From Nocardiopsis eucommiae (GTDB lineage Bacteria > Actinomycetota > Actinomycetes > Streptosporangiales > Streptosporangiaceae): a stretch of 64,000 bases of DNA. The notes under the pieces are model-generated. The model was not told the DNA's origin and searched no databases. It saw only the letters and a program-made list of their open reading frames with translations. The position numbers and the translations under genes were made by a program. Within the stretch, counting starts at the first letter, position 1, and each line of letters begins with the position of its first letter. Of the stretch, positions 1-9,901 are shown piece by piece. The stretch is from assembly GCA_018388625.1 (NCBI GenBank), contig CP074402.1, positions 3,472,001-3,536,000 on the forward strand. Reading direction: 5' to 3'.

Positions 1-1
1 G

Positions 2-588
2 AGCATCCCGAACACGCACATCCGCGCCGTGCTGGACGGCTATCTGGAGCGCTTCCCCAAGGAAGTCGACGCGGCCGCCCCCTGGTGCGGGCCTTGGACG
101 GTGAGCACGAGCTCTCCTCGCCCAAGGAACTCCGTGTGGGACACGTGACCGCGGGGGCCGTGGTCCTCGACCCGTGCTGGCGGGTGCTGATGGTCCGCGA
201 GGACGACCGGGGCCCCTGGCTCCTGCCGGGCGGGCACCTGACCGACGGGGACGGTGCCCTGGACGAGGCCTCGCTGAGCCGTCTGACAGAGGCGACCGGT
301 CTGTCTCCGGACCGGGTCGAGTCGGCCCGCACGGGGTCGGACACGCACGCGCTCCCGCTGGACCTGGACGTCCACGGCGTCCCTGAGGACGAGGGCCGGG
401 GCGAGCCGGAGCACGTGCACTTCGGTTTCCTGTACCTGTACCGGGCGACGGCCGCCACGGTGCCAGCGCGAGGCGGGGACTCCGACGCGCTCGCCTGGCG
501 ACCCCACACGGACGTGCCCTCCGCGAGACTGGCGGCGAAGATCTCCCAGACACTGGCCGCTTCGAGAACGGCGGCCCAGCGCGTCTGA
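2..588 (+). CDS. Nudix-like hydrolase, 5' end outside window, frameshifted
   Basis: A Nudix-fold protein whose start lies before the window. Residues such as SIPNTHIRAVLDGYLERFP are read in one frame up to about base 78, then PLVRALDGEHEL and the rest in the next frame, so one C is missing from the CCCCC run at 78-82. The beta-strand GHVTAGAVVLDP and the glycine pair of the Nudix box (LPGGHLTDGDGALDE) are clear. However the usual RE-x-x-EE-x-G core reads SRLTEATG, so the Glu residues that bind metal are partly lost and catalysis is doubtful. This family usually hydrolyses nucleoside diphosphate derivatives. It ends 42 bases before the metal-sensor gene and is probably unrelated to it. Confidence 0.75.
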   Translation, partial: HPEHAHPRRAGRLSGALPQGSRRGRPLVRALDGEHELSSPKELRVGHVTAGAVVLDPCWRVLMVREDDRGPWLLPGGHLTDGDGALDEASLSRLTEATGLSPDRVESARTGSDTHALPLDLDVHGVPEDEGRGEPEHVHFGFLYLYRATAATVPARGGDSDALAWRPHTDVPSARLAAKISQTLAASRTAAQRV

Positions 589-596
589 ACCCGACG

Positions 597-624
597 TTGA
601 TTCATCGCCAGAACTGAATATGAT
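597..624 (+). promoter_or_regulatory. Promoter and operator of the metal sensor/ATPase operon
   Basis: TTGATT at 597-602 and TATGAT at 619-624 form a good -35/-10 pair with a 16-base spacer. The expected start of transcription is close to the ATG at 631, so the mRNA is probably leaderless, which agrees with the lack of a ribosome binding site. An inverted repeat ATTCA-N10-TGAAT (600-619) fills the spacer, where an ArsR-family repressor would block RNA polymerase. The promoter assignment is by eye. Confidence 0.6.
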
Positions 625-630
625 CGTCGC

Positions 631-993
631 ATGACGATGAATAAGGGTGGGCAGGGGGCCTGCGCGGACTCCGGTCTGGACGCCGCCGAGGCCCTCTTCC
701 ACAGTCTCTCCGACGGGACCCGGCTGGCGATCGTGCGTCGCCTGGCACGAGGTGAGGCGCGGGTGACCGACCTCGTGGACCAGCTGGGCCTGGCCCAGTC
801 CACGGTCTCCAAGCACGTGTCGTGCCTGCGCGACTGCGGCCTGGTCGAGGGGCGTCCCGAGGGGCGCCAGGTGTTCTACTCGCTCAGTCGCCCCGAGCTG
901 ATCACCCTGCTCGCCGCCGCGGAGACCCTCCTGGCGGCGACCGGGAACGCGGTCGCCCTGTGCCCCACCTACGGCACCGACGGCGTCCGGTGA
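631..993 (+). CDS. ArsR-family Cd/Pb-type metal sensor (CmtR-like)
   Basis: A 120-residue winged-helix repressor of the ArsR/SmtB family. The helix-turn-helix is LGLAQSTVSKHVSCLRDCGLV. Cysteines 65 and 69 in S-C-L-R-D-C occupy the places of the two ligands in the recognition helix of mycobacterial CmtR, and Cys111 in the tail (LCPTY) matches the third CmtR ligand. This predicts sensing of soft divalent metals such as Cd(II) or Pb(II), with release of DNA on binding. The gene overlaps the next one in GTGA (990-993), so the sensor and ATPase are translationally coupled. The start is set by the leaderless promoter at 597-624; an in-frame ATG two codons on is the alternative. Confidence 0.85.
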   Translation: MTMNKGGQGACADSGLDAAEALFHSLSDGTRLAIVRRLARGEARVTDLVDQLGLAQSTVSKHVSCLRDCGLVEGRPEGRQVFYSLSRPELITLLAAAETLLAATGNAVALCPTYGTDGVR

Positions 994-2999
994 GCGATAC
1001 CTGCTGCGGCGACGCCCCGCCCGTGCCAACGTCAGGCCCCCGGAACCCACCCGGCTCGGGCAGGTGACCGAGATCCGCTTCGCCTCCGTCGCCGCGCCCC
1101 TGCTGCTCACCGGGTACGCGGCGGGGTGGTGGGGCGCCCCCGAGCCCCTCGTCCTCCTGCTGAAGACCGCCGCCCTGGCCGTCGCGGCCTGGACCTTCGT
1201 CCCCTCCGCCCTGCGCCGCCTGGTCGGTTCCGGCCCTTTCCGGGACCGGATCGGCGTGGGCACCCTGATGACCCTGGCCGCTGCCGGCGCCGTGGCCCTG
1301 GGCGAGGTGGGGGAGGCGGCGATGCTGGCCGTGCTGTTCACCGTCGCGGAGGGCCTGGAGGGGTACGCCGTCGCGCGCACCCGGCGCGGCCTGCGCGCGC
1401 TGCTGGACCTGGTTCCCGCGCGGGCGACCGTGCTGCGCGACGGGATCGAGCACACCGTCTCCCCCGACCAGCTTCGCCCGGGACAGACCCTCGTGCTGCG
1501 GCCGGGTGAACGGCTGGCCACCGACGGTGTGATCGCCGCCGGGTACACCAGCCTGGACACCTCGGCCATCACCGGGGAGTCCGTGCCCGTGGAAGCGGGA
1601 CCGGGCGAAGCCGTGTACGCGGGCTCGGTCAACGGCACCGGTCCACTGGAGATCACCGTGACCGCCGACGCCGAGGACAACTCCCTGGCGCGCGTGGTGC
1701 GCGTCGTGGAGGCGGAGCAGGCCCGCAAGGGTCAGGGGCAGCGGCTGGCCGACCGGGTCGCCCGGCCGCTGGTGCCCGGAGTGATGGTCGCGGCCGTGCT
1801 GGTGGCGTTGGTCGGATCGGTCGTGGGCGACCCCCTGACCTGGATCGAACGCGCGCTGGTCGTCCTGGTGGCGGCCTCCCCTGCGCACTCGCGATCTCCG
1901 TTCCGGTGACCGTGGTGGCCGCCGTCGGAGCCGCCTCACGCCAGGGCGCCCTGGTCAAGGGCGGTGCCGCGCTGGAGGCGATGGGCGGGGTCCGGGTGGT
2001 CGCCCTGGACAAGACCGGAACCCTCACCCGGAACGCGCCCGCCGTCATGGAGGTGGTGCCCGCCCCCGGGCACACGCCGGAGCGGGTGCTGGCCCTGGCG
2101 TCGGGGCTGGAGGCGCGCAGCGAACACCCCTGGCCCGGGCGGTGCTCGCCGCGCACCCCTCACCCCCTCCGGCCGAGGACGTCCGCGCGGTGCCCGGCCA
2201 CGGGCTGACCGGCCGGGTGGCGGGCGCGCGGGTGCGGCTGGGCCGACCCGGCTGGGTCACCCCGGGTCCCCTGCACGGCGAGGTCGAGCGCCTGCTGGGA
2301 GCCGGGGCCACCGTGGTCCTGCTGGAGGAGGACGGCCGCGTGGCGGGCGCGCTCGCTGTCCGCGACGAGCCCCGTCCCGAGGCCGCCGAGGTGGTCGCGG
2401 CCCTGCGCCGCTCCGGGCACCGCGTGGCCATGCTGACCGGAGACCACCCCGTCACGGCGCGCGCGGTGGCCGTCGAGGTCGGGATCGCGCCGGAGGAGGT
2501 GTACGCCGGGCTGCTGCCCGAGGACAAGGCCCGGGTGGTCGGTGACCTGCGCGCCGGGGGCCCGGTGGCCATGGTCGGTGACGGGGTCAACGACGCCCCC
2601 GCCCTGGCCGGGGCCGACCTGGGAGTGGCCATGGGTGCGATGGGCACCGACGTGGCCGTGGAGACCGCCGACGTCGCCCTGATGGGTGAGGACCTGCGCC
2701 ACCTGCCCGCGGTGCTGGACCACGCGCACCGTTGCCGGACGATCATGTGGCAGAGCGTCGGGCTGTCGCTGGCGATCATCGTCGGCCTGGTGCCGTTGGC
2801 GTTGTTCGGCGTGCTGGGTCTGGCGGCGGTGGTCCTGGTGCACGAACTCGCGGAGGTGGTGGTGATCGCCAACGGCCTGCGCGCCGGGCGACGCGGACCC
2901 GCGATCGGCCGCGGAGCGGGGGCTCCCGGTTCTCCGGCCGTCCGGGAGGGGGACCTCCACGACTCCGACCGCGTCGGATCGCCGTCCCGGAGCGACTGA
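990..2999 (+). CDS. P1B-type heavy-metal exporting ATPase (three frameshifts)
   Basis: A metal-translocating P-type ATPase of about 670 residues, read across three frames. It starts with GTG at 990 (MSDTCCGDAPP, a Cys pair likely to hand over metal). One base is missing at the C runs 1037-1041, 1878-1881 and 2127-2130; restoring a C at each gives one continuous protein. Visible parts are the actuator TGES (near 1577), the metal-site motif SPC in ASPCALAIS (not the commoner CPC), the phosphorylation loop DKTGTLT (about 2008), TGDHP, MVGDGVNDAPAL, and a last helix with HELAEVVVIANG. SPC plus an HE motif in the last helix points to a P1B-4-like subgroup, known for Co, Cd, Zn or Fe. Coupling to a CmtR-like sensor favours Cd/Pb/Zn export. 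Confidence 0.88.
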
Positions 3000-3046
3000 A
3001 CCGCCCGCGCCCGTGGCGAAAGGCCGGGGTTCGGACGGCAGAGGGC

Positions 3047-3526
3047 TCAGAGGCTCCGGTAGTAGTGCACCACCGGTGCGGCCACGAACCCGGCCCTCTC
3101 GTAGACGGCGCGCGCGGGGGCGTGGGCGTCGTCGCCGCCGGTCCTGATCACGGCCACCGCCATGCCCTCCTCCCGGATGCGCTCCACCGCGAACTCCGTG
3201 AGCGCCGTGCCGGTGCCCCGCCCCTGCTGGTCGGGGTGGACCCCCAGCAGGTGGACCAGGCCGGTGCCGCCCGCCCGGTCGAGTCGGACGGTGACGAACC
3301 CGGCCACGCGGTCGGTCACGGCCACCCACGCCGCCGCCTCCGCCGAGTCCAGGTCCTCCCCGACGTCACGCGCGTGCGACCGCCGCCAGTCCCCGTGGAC
3401 CCGTCGGTGCAGACTCGGGCCCAGGGTGCGCGCCAGCGCGGTGTGGGCGGGTTCCCACGCGCGCAGGGCGAGGTCGACCACCGCGTCGCGGTCGCCGGGT
3501 TCGTAGGGCCGGATCCTGATCTCCAT
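3047..3526 (-). CDS. GNAT-family N-acetyltransferase
   Basis: A 159-residue acetyltransferase starting at MEIRIRPYEPGD. The acetyl-CoA binding loop is HPDQQGRGTGTAL in motif A, preceded by the strand LVHLLGV, and the end ARAVYERAGF is the usual GNAT motif B. The substrate is unknown. It converges on the metal ATPase with 47 bases between the stops and is divergent from the deaminase gene. An upstream in-frame extension exists but runs over the neighbouring gene, so I take the ATG at 3524-3526. Confidence 0.85.
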   Translation of the reverse strand: MEIRIRPYEPGDRDAVVDLALRAWEPAHTALARTLGPSLHRRVHGDWRRSHARDVGEDLDSAEAAAWVAVTDRVAGFVTVRLDRAGGTGLVHLLGVHPDQQGRGTGTALTEFAVERIREEGMAVAVIRTGGDDAHAPARAVYERAGFVAAPVVHYYRSL

Positions 3527-3619
3527 GGGTCGCAGCGTAGCCACGCCGTCCGGGGGCGACCAGGGGTTTTCCACCGTGCGCGGTACGGTGGCGCCGAACT
3601 CGGAGCGAAGGAGCCCATT

Positions 3620-4107
3620 ATGGTGGACGAGACCGACCTGCGTCACCTGCGCCGCGCGGTGGACCTGGCCGCGGAGGCCCTGGACCGGGGTGACGAGCCG
3701 TTCGGTTCGGTGCTGGTGGGCGCGGACGGCACGGTGCTGTTCGAGGACCACAACCACGTGGCTGGGGGCGACGCCACCCAGCATCCGGAGTTCGCGATCG
3801 CCCGCTGGGCCGCCGAGCACCTGTCCGCCGACGAGCGCGCCTCGGCCACCGTCTACACCTCGGGTGAGCACTGCCCGATGTGCTCGGCCGCCCACGCCTG
3901 GGTGGAGCTGGGGCGCATCGTGTACGCCAGTTCGGCGGAGCAGTTGGGCACCTGGCTGGCGGAGTGGGGGTCGCGGCCGGTCCGGTGCGGGCGCTGTCCG
4001 TGAACGAGGTGGCTCCCGGGATTCCGGTGGACGGCCCGGTGGAGCACCTCAGCGAGGAGGTCCGGGGGCTGCACGCCCGTCTGCACGGACGCGCCGCACG
4101 GCCCTGA
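3620..4107 (+). CDS. Cytidine/guanine-deaminase-fold nucleoside deaminase (frameshifted)
   Basis: A zinc deaminase of about 162 residues with the CDA fold. The zinc and catalytic signatures are HPEFAIARWA (His ligand, Glu proton shuttle two residues on) and GEHCPMCSAAHAW (the two Cys ligands). A missing G in the GGGGG run at 3966-3970 splits it; the rest (VAAGPVRALSVNEVAPG...) is in the next frame and ends at 4107. The start ATG has GGAG eight bases upstream. Relatives deaminate guanine or small nucleosides; the exact substrate cannot be told. It is not tRNA adenosine deaminase, which carries HAE in place of HPE. Confidence 0.8.
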
Positions 4108-4113
4108 AGCCGG

Positions 4114-4174
4114 GCGCGTGGCCCACCGCATGATCGAACGTGATCGAAACGATCAGTGCTGGTGGGCCACGCGC
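4114..4174. terminator. Bidirectional hairpin between converging genes
   Basis: A perfect 14-bp inverted repeat (arms 4114-4127 and 4161-4174, GCGCGTGGCCCACC and its complement) encloses a 33-base loop holding three GATCGA/GATCA-like units. It lies between the converging deaminase and SnoaL-like genes, so it likely ends both transcripts. Confidence 0.6.
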
Positions 4175-4211
4175 TCCGGGGTCCGACACACCGCGACACG
4201 GCCGCGAACGG

Positions 4212-4537
4212 TCAGCCCTCCCTGATGGTCATCCGGGCGATCCGGTCCCCCTCGACGCGGAACGCGAAGGAACTCAGCCCGTTGGCGTGCTGGGACCTCC
4301 AGTCACCCACCACGGTGACCCCGTCCGGGGTGGTTTCGGCCGAGCGCACGTCCAGCACCCCCGGGCCCCGATGAACTCCACGTCGCTCCACTGGCGGATG
4401 GCCTCACGGCCCCGGAACTCCCGCCCCCAGTCGTCCACCACCCCGTCCGGGGTGAAGGAGTCCAGGAAGCCCTGTTCGTCATGGTCGTTGACCCGGTCGA
4501 CGAACGACGCGACCGGCTCGGGGATGCTCACGGTCAT
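4212..4537 (-). CDS. SnoaL-like / NTF2-fold polyketide-cyclase-type protein (frameshifted)
   Basis: A protein of about 108 residues with the small NTF2-like fold. It begins MTVSIPEPVASFVDRVNDHD with GGAGG just upstream. The strand pattern FLDSFTPDGVVDDWGREFRG, then IRQWSDVEFIGARG, is typical of SnoaL_2 domains that measure or turn over small molecules. One G (minus strand) is missing in the run at 4358-4362; after it the reading VLDVRSAETTPDGVTVVGDW leads to a stop at 4212. No partner gene suggests a substrate. Confidence 0.75.
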
Positions 4538-4717
4538 GGTGCTCCTCCGGTTCGTACGGACCCTGGTGGTCCACTCCCCGAGGATGCTCGCAGTCCACTG
4601 GTCTACCGAGTGTCGACGGCGATCCAAGGCCGGGCAAACACCTCCCGCGCCTCACACGGTCGGGCGCGCGGCCGGGCTAGCCTCCCGGCGACCGCTCGTG
4701 TACGGAAGGAGCCGGGG

Positions 4718-5419
4718 ATGCGTGGTCGACCGGGGCTCTCGCACCCCCTGGTGGCGTTCCTGGCCGCCTCGGTGCTGCTGCACTTCGCGTATCCGCTGAC
4801 CCTGCGCGGACAGCTGTGGGAGATGCTGTACACCCTGCTGTACCCGACGGTGGTCTTCCTGGGCGTGCGCGTGGTGCGGCCCCGGGGCCAGCGCCTGGTC
4901 CCCGTGGCCGTGCTCTCCGTGGTCTTCCTGGTGTCCGGCTTCTGGGCGGCCCTGCACCCCGAGGTCCCCACCGCGCGCCTCGGTCTGTTCTGCGCCGTCG
5001 TGCTGTTCCAGGGCTACCTGATCCTGGAGCTGCTCACGTTCGTGTTCACCTACCGGTGGCGGCACCAGGGTGAGCGGGGCCCGCAGCTGATCCTCGCGGC
5101 GATCTGCGCCTACCTGCTCCTGGGCGGGGTGTTCGCGGCGATGTTCGGGATCGTGGAGGCCCTGTGGCCGGGTGCCTTCGAGGACTCCCTGGCCCGGGGA
5201 ACGCCGGTGGACTGGCAGGACCTCACCTACCTGAGCTTCGTCACCCTGGTCACCCTCGGCTACGGCGACCTGGTGCCGGTCACCCCGTGGGCCCGGTCGC
5301 TGGCCACCGCCGAGGCGGTGGCGGGGACCCTGTTCCTGACCACGGTGATCGCCCGCATCGTGGGCGCCTACGTGTCGGTCTCCGAGTCCGGGCGGGACCC
5401 CGGGACCGGATCCGGGTGA
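4718..5419 (+). CDS. Potassium-channel-family membrane protein
   Basis: A 233-residue inner-membrane protein with six predicted helices. The pore loop TLVTLGYGDLVP (near residue 185) carries the TxGYGD selectivity filter of K+ channels, between helices 5 and 6. The fourth helix has no regular row of Arg, so it is unlikely to sense voltage in the classical way. The start at 4718 is preceded by GGAAGGAG. There is no cytoplasmic RCK domain; the tail is short and ends SGRDPGTGSG. Confidence 0.85.
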   Translation: MRGRPGLSHPLVAFLAASVLLHFAYPLTLRGQLWEMLYTLLYPTVVFLGVRVVRPRGQRLVPVAVLSVVFLVSGFWAALHPEVPTARLGLFCAVVLFQGYLILELLTFVFTYRWRHQGERGPQLILAAICAYLLLGGVFAAMFGIVEALWPGAFEDSLARGTPVDWQDLTYLSFVTLVTLGYGDLVPVTPWARSLATAEAVAGTLFLTTVIARIVGAYVSVSESGRDPGTGSG

Positions 5420-5425
5420 CCGGGG

Positions 5426-6013
5426 TCAGTTCCGGTCCTCGTCCTCGGGCTCGAACCGGCCCTGGATGACACGGCCCCGGTCGGGGGCGGACCGGTCACC
5501 GGCCGAGCCCGACGTGCCTCCGGGGGCGGTGCCGAACGGGTTCGCGGGCCCACCGGCGGGTCCGCCGGGGCCGAAGGGCGACTGGTTCGGGATGGTGGCG
5601 CCGCGCGCGGCGAACTCCTCGTTCACGCGCTCCTGCATCTTCCTCATCCGGCGGGCCGCCCACCCGGCGAACACCCACCGCAGGGCGGGCCGGGTGACCG
5701 GAGTGGCCAGCAGCAGGCCGACCGCCGCGGTGAGGAACCCCGGGATGACCAGCAGGATGCCGCCCGCCATGAGCATCAGCGGGTCGAGCAGGCCCTTGCG
5801 CGGCTGTTCTCCGGTCCGCATCGCCTCGTCGGCCTCCTGGACGACCTCGCGGAAGGCGCGGCCGGTGTGCCGCAGCACGGCCACGCCCAGGATCATCAGG
5901 GAGACCAGCGCCGCCAGTGTCCACGGCACGCCGATCTGTCCGCCCACCCAGATCATCAGGCCCACCTCAAGGAAGGGCAGTGCCATCAGCGCCAGCACCA
6001 TCAGCAGCGGCAT
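5426..6013 (-). CDS. fxsA: FxsA family membrane protein
   Basis: A 195-residue membrane protein of the FxsA family. The N-terminal half has hydrophobic segments at roughly 1-25, 28-48 and 80-105, with the family features EVGLMIWVGGQIG and LLVIPGFLTAAVGLLL. The tail is cytoplasmic, rich in Gly, Pro and charged residues, and longer than in enterobacteria, as is usual in actinobacteria. In E. coli FxsA overproduction eases F-plasmid exclusion of phage T7; the normal role is not known. It follows lnt on the same strand, 139 bases away, so the two may be co-transcribed. Confidence 0.88.
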   Translation of the reverse strand: MPLLMVLALMALPFLEVGLMIWVGGQIGVPWTLAALVSLMILGVAVLRHTGRAFREVVQEADEAMRTGEQPRKGLLDPLMLMAGGILLVIPGFLTAAVGLLLATPVTRPALRWVFAGWAARRMRKMQERVNEEFAARGATIPNQSPFGPGGPAGGPANPFGTAPGGTSGSAGDRSAPDRGRVIQGRFEPEDEDRN

Positions 6014-6152
6014 CGCGAATCATCCTCAGTGTCGTGGACCGGAGTCGGGTCTCCCTTGATGGGGAGAACGTACCCGTGACGTGAATGGTTCCCGGTCCGG
6101 GAGCTCCCACGCTCGGTGCGCGCCCCGGATCCGGCCCCGTGGCGGGGACCGC

Positions 6153-7811
6153 TCACGCGGTGGGAGGCACGGTCCGGGACCTGCGGGAGGCGACGACCGA
6201 GGCGACCACCGCGCCCAGGCCGAGCGCGGCGAGCAGGGCCTCGGGGACCGCGCCCAGTCGGGTGGCCACCGTGGGGCCCTCCATGGCGGTGAGCTCAGCG
6301 ACGTTGATGTCGCGCACGGCCTCGGGTGACTCGTAGGCGATCCGGCCGTCCGGATCGACGACGGCGCTGACCCCGCTGGTGGAGACCACCACGGCCGGGC
6401 GTCCGTGCTCGACGGCGCGCAGCTGGGTGATGGCCAGCTGCTGGTGCGACTGTCCGGTGAAGTTGTAGTTGGCGTTGTTGGTGGGGATCACGATGATCCC
6501 GCCGCCCGCCGCCACGGAGTCGCGCACCGACGGGTCGAAGGCCACGTCGAAGCAGATGCCCACGGCCAGCGTGGTGCCGCCGATGTCCAGGGCCCCGGGT
6601 TCGGTGCCGGGGATGGCGTCCGAGCTGACCTGGCTGAGGCGGGAGACGAACCGGGTGAAGAAGTCGCGGTAGGGGATGTACTCGCCGAACGGGACCAGGT
6701 AACGCTTGTCGTAGGAGTCGCCCGGACCGGTCTCCGGGTCCCACACCAGGCTCTGCACGTAGCGTGTGCCGTCGTCGTTGAACCGGCTGAGCCCCCACAG
6801 GAGGGGCGCTCCCGCCTCCTGGGCGGCCTCGTCGATGGTCCGCGCCGCCTCGGGGTCCCGGAAGGGGTCGATGTCGCTGGCGTTCTCCGGCAGGAGCACG
6901 AGGTCGGGCTGGGGGTACTCGCCCGCCCGGACCGCCTCGGCCAGTTCCTGGACTCCGTCGGCGTGGTTCTGGAGCACCTCGGCGCGCTCTCCGAGGATGG
7001 AGATCTCACCGACGTTCGGCACGTTGCCCTGGACCATGCCGACGGTGACGGTCTCCACGGGCGCGGGGCGACCGATCGCCGGGGCCACGAGACCGCCCAG
7101 GACGATGGCGGCGCTGGTGGCCAGGCCCAGGGCCGGGAGGAGCACGCGCGCGCGGCCTCGGGCCGACACGGCGCGCAGAACGGTCCAGACCAGCATGGCG
7201 CCGGTCAGGGCGACGACGAAGGAGACGAGCGGTGAGGACCCCAGGGCCGCGTATCCCACGAAGGGCGTGTCCGGCTGCGCGAAGGCGAGTTTGCCCCAGG
7301 AGAAGCCGCCGAACGGCCACCGTGCGCGCACGGCCTCCTGGACCACCCACAGGGCGGCGGTCCACACGGGCCAGTAGGGCAGGCGTGCGACCAGCGACAG
7401 GCCCATGGCCATGGGCAGGAAGTAGGCGGTCTCCAGGGCGGCGATGCCCAGCCACACGTCGACGCCGAAGATGGCCTGCCAGTGGACGAGCGGAACCATG
7501 AGCGTGGCGCCGGACAGGGCGCCCAGCCAGGCGGCGCGGCGCACGCGGGTCCCGCACACGGCGAGGAGGAGGAGCGCGGCGCTGAGCGGGCCGAGCCACC
7601 AGAGGCCGTAGGGCGGGAGCGCGAAGAGCTGGGCGAGGCCCGATCCGACGGCGGCCAGGATCCTCAGGACGAGGTCGAGGCGCCCCCAGCGGTGCCCCGG
7701 GGCCAGGGGGGACCACGTCGTGGCCCGCGCCTCGGACTCCGGCGCCGTGATGCTCGGCGAGGGTCTTTCGGGGCTCGGAGCTGCCTCCGGCCCCTTCTGC
7801 TCGGCAACCAC
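6153..7811 (-). CDS. lnt: Apolipoprotein N-acyltransferase
   Basis: A 552-residue Lnt that adds the third acyl chain to the N-terminal Cys of lipoproteins on the outer face of the membrane. The N-terminal half (about 45-245) is helical membrane; the C-terminal half is a nitrilase domain. The catalytic triad is visible as Glu309 (LLPENASD), Lys369 (SYDKRYLVPFGEYIP) and Cys420 (VGICFDVAF). It is not fused to a Ppm1 dolichyl-mannose synthase, as some mycobacterial versions are. The start is the farthest upstream ATG before the hydrophobic part; 40 polar residues precede the first helix, so a later start is possible. Confidence 0.93.
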   Translation of the reverse strand: MVAEQKGPEAAPSPERPSPSITAPESEARATTWSPLAPGHRWGRLDLVLRILAAVGSGLAQLFALPPYGLWWLGPLSAALLLLAVCGTRVRRAAWLGALSGATLMVPLVHWQAIFGVDVWLGIAALETAYFLPMAMGLSLVARLPYWPVWTAALWVVQEAVRARWPFGGFSWGKLAFAQPDTPFVGYAALGSSPLVSFVVALTGAMLVWTVLRAVSARGRARVLLPALGLATSAAIVLGGLVAPAIGRPAPVETVTVGMVQGNVPNVGEISILGERAEVLQNHADGVQELAEAVRAGEYPQPDLVLLPENASDIDPFRDPEAARTIDEAAQEAGAPLLWGLSRFNDDGTRYVQSLVWDPETGPGDSYDKRYLVPFGEYIPYRDFFTRFVSRLSQVSSDAIPGTEPGALDIGGTTLAVGICFDVAFDPSVRDSVAAGGGIIVIPTNNANYNFTGQSHQQLAITQLRAVEHGRPAVVVSTSGVSAVVDPDGRIAYESPEAVRDINVAELTAMEGPTVATRLGAVPEALLAALGLGAVVASVVASRRSRTVPPTA

Positions 7812-8449
7812 GTGGGATGCTCGCTTTCCGCTGGATTCTCAGGGTCCTCGCGGTCAGCATATTGGGGGGACGCGGAAAAGGCCCGAGCCACCCTTCGGAC
7901 CGGCTCCGTCCCGTCGGCGGCGAGCTCGGAAGACCGTTGTCTACTGGATGTTCGGGCCTTTTCCGGGTCCAACCCCCGCCCGGTCGCGGTACTCCGCCCC
8001 TCACCCGATCCCAGCTGCACCTGGCGCGTGATGCAGCGTCCAATCGGACGAGTGGGGGCCGCACAACCGGTCCGTCCAGTGCTGGACTGGTCGTTAGGTT
8101 ACCCAGACTCCCCGACCGCTTGTCTCAACCCGGGCGCCGTGTCGTGGCTACCGGCCCAAGTGCTGGGAGGGGAGAGCGTGATGAACCGTGCGACAGGCTA
8201 ACGCACCTGAGCCGCGCACGCCAGCTGGCCAAGGGTGGTTTGCGCATGACCGCAATCGGATCGAAACCAAAACTGCTCTGGACATTTTGATCACGATCAT
8301 GTCTGATGTGATCAAGAGAACGGCCTGTTTCGATCAACTATGAACAACGGGCCTCGGTGAAGAGGTCATCGGAGGGGTCCTCGGCCCCACGACGCACCGC
8401 ACACCATCGGATACGCCACACCCACCGAGCCAACGCGGGAGCTGACAGC
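7812..8449. other. 638-base non-coding stretch between lnt and msiK
   Basis: I see no convincing gene here. It holds the inverted repeat at 7873-7965 and, nearer msiK, an A+T-richer block at 8265-8345 with several TGATCA/GATCATG units (for example 8287-8298, TGATCACGATCA, a palindromic core). These could be operator sites for msiK, which in Streptomyces responds to sugar-specific repressors, but I recognise no known operator. Confidence 0.5.
7873..7965. repeat. Perfect 14-bp inverted repeat upstream of lnt
   Basis: CGGAAAAGGCCCGA at 7873-7886 is matched by its exact complement at 7952-7965, 65 bases apart. It lies 62-154 bases upstream of the lnt start on the minus strand. It could fold as a long stem in an lnt leader RNA or be a non-coding RNA; nothing else identifies it. 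Confidence 0.5.
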
Positions 8450-9670
<1,221 letters not shown>

Positions 9671-9709
9671 TCCCCCGGCCCGGTCCACACCGTCCCGGGC
9701 CGACCACAC

Positions 9710-9741
9710 GGGCGGCGTCCTCCTCCCCAGGGACGCCGCCC
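9710..9741 (+). terminator. Terminator of msiK
   Basis: GGGCGGCGTCC (9710-9720) pairs perfectly with GGACGCCGCCC (9731-9741) around a 10-base loop and is followed by TTCCTCGT. It lies 40 bases after the msiK stop. Confidence 0.8.
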
Positions 9742-9901
9742 TTCCTCGTCCCCCGACCGCGACGAGCACGCGGGGGACGGTGCGCACGTGCGGCGGTCGT
9801 GGCTGGCACCACTCACAAACCTTCCTTCACCGACACAGTCGCGTCCCACGGGGCCAGGTATCTCTTCCTTGACCGTCGTGTCGGGCCGCTTGAACCATGT
9901 G

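Noticed and set aside
990..2999. Metal ATPase and the other split genes read as pseudogenes
   Set aside because: The shifts all fall in C/G runs and go nearly all one way, essential genes are hit too, and coding continues without other damage.
8287..8330. Known sugar-regulator operator before msiK
   Set aside because: TGATCA units are present but do not match the DasR or LacI-type operators that I know.
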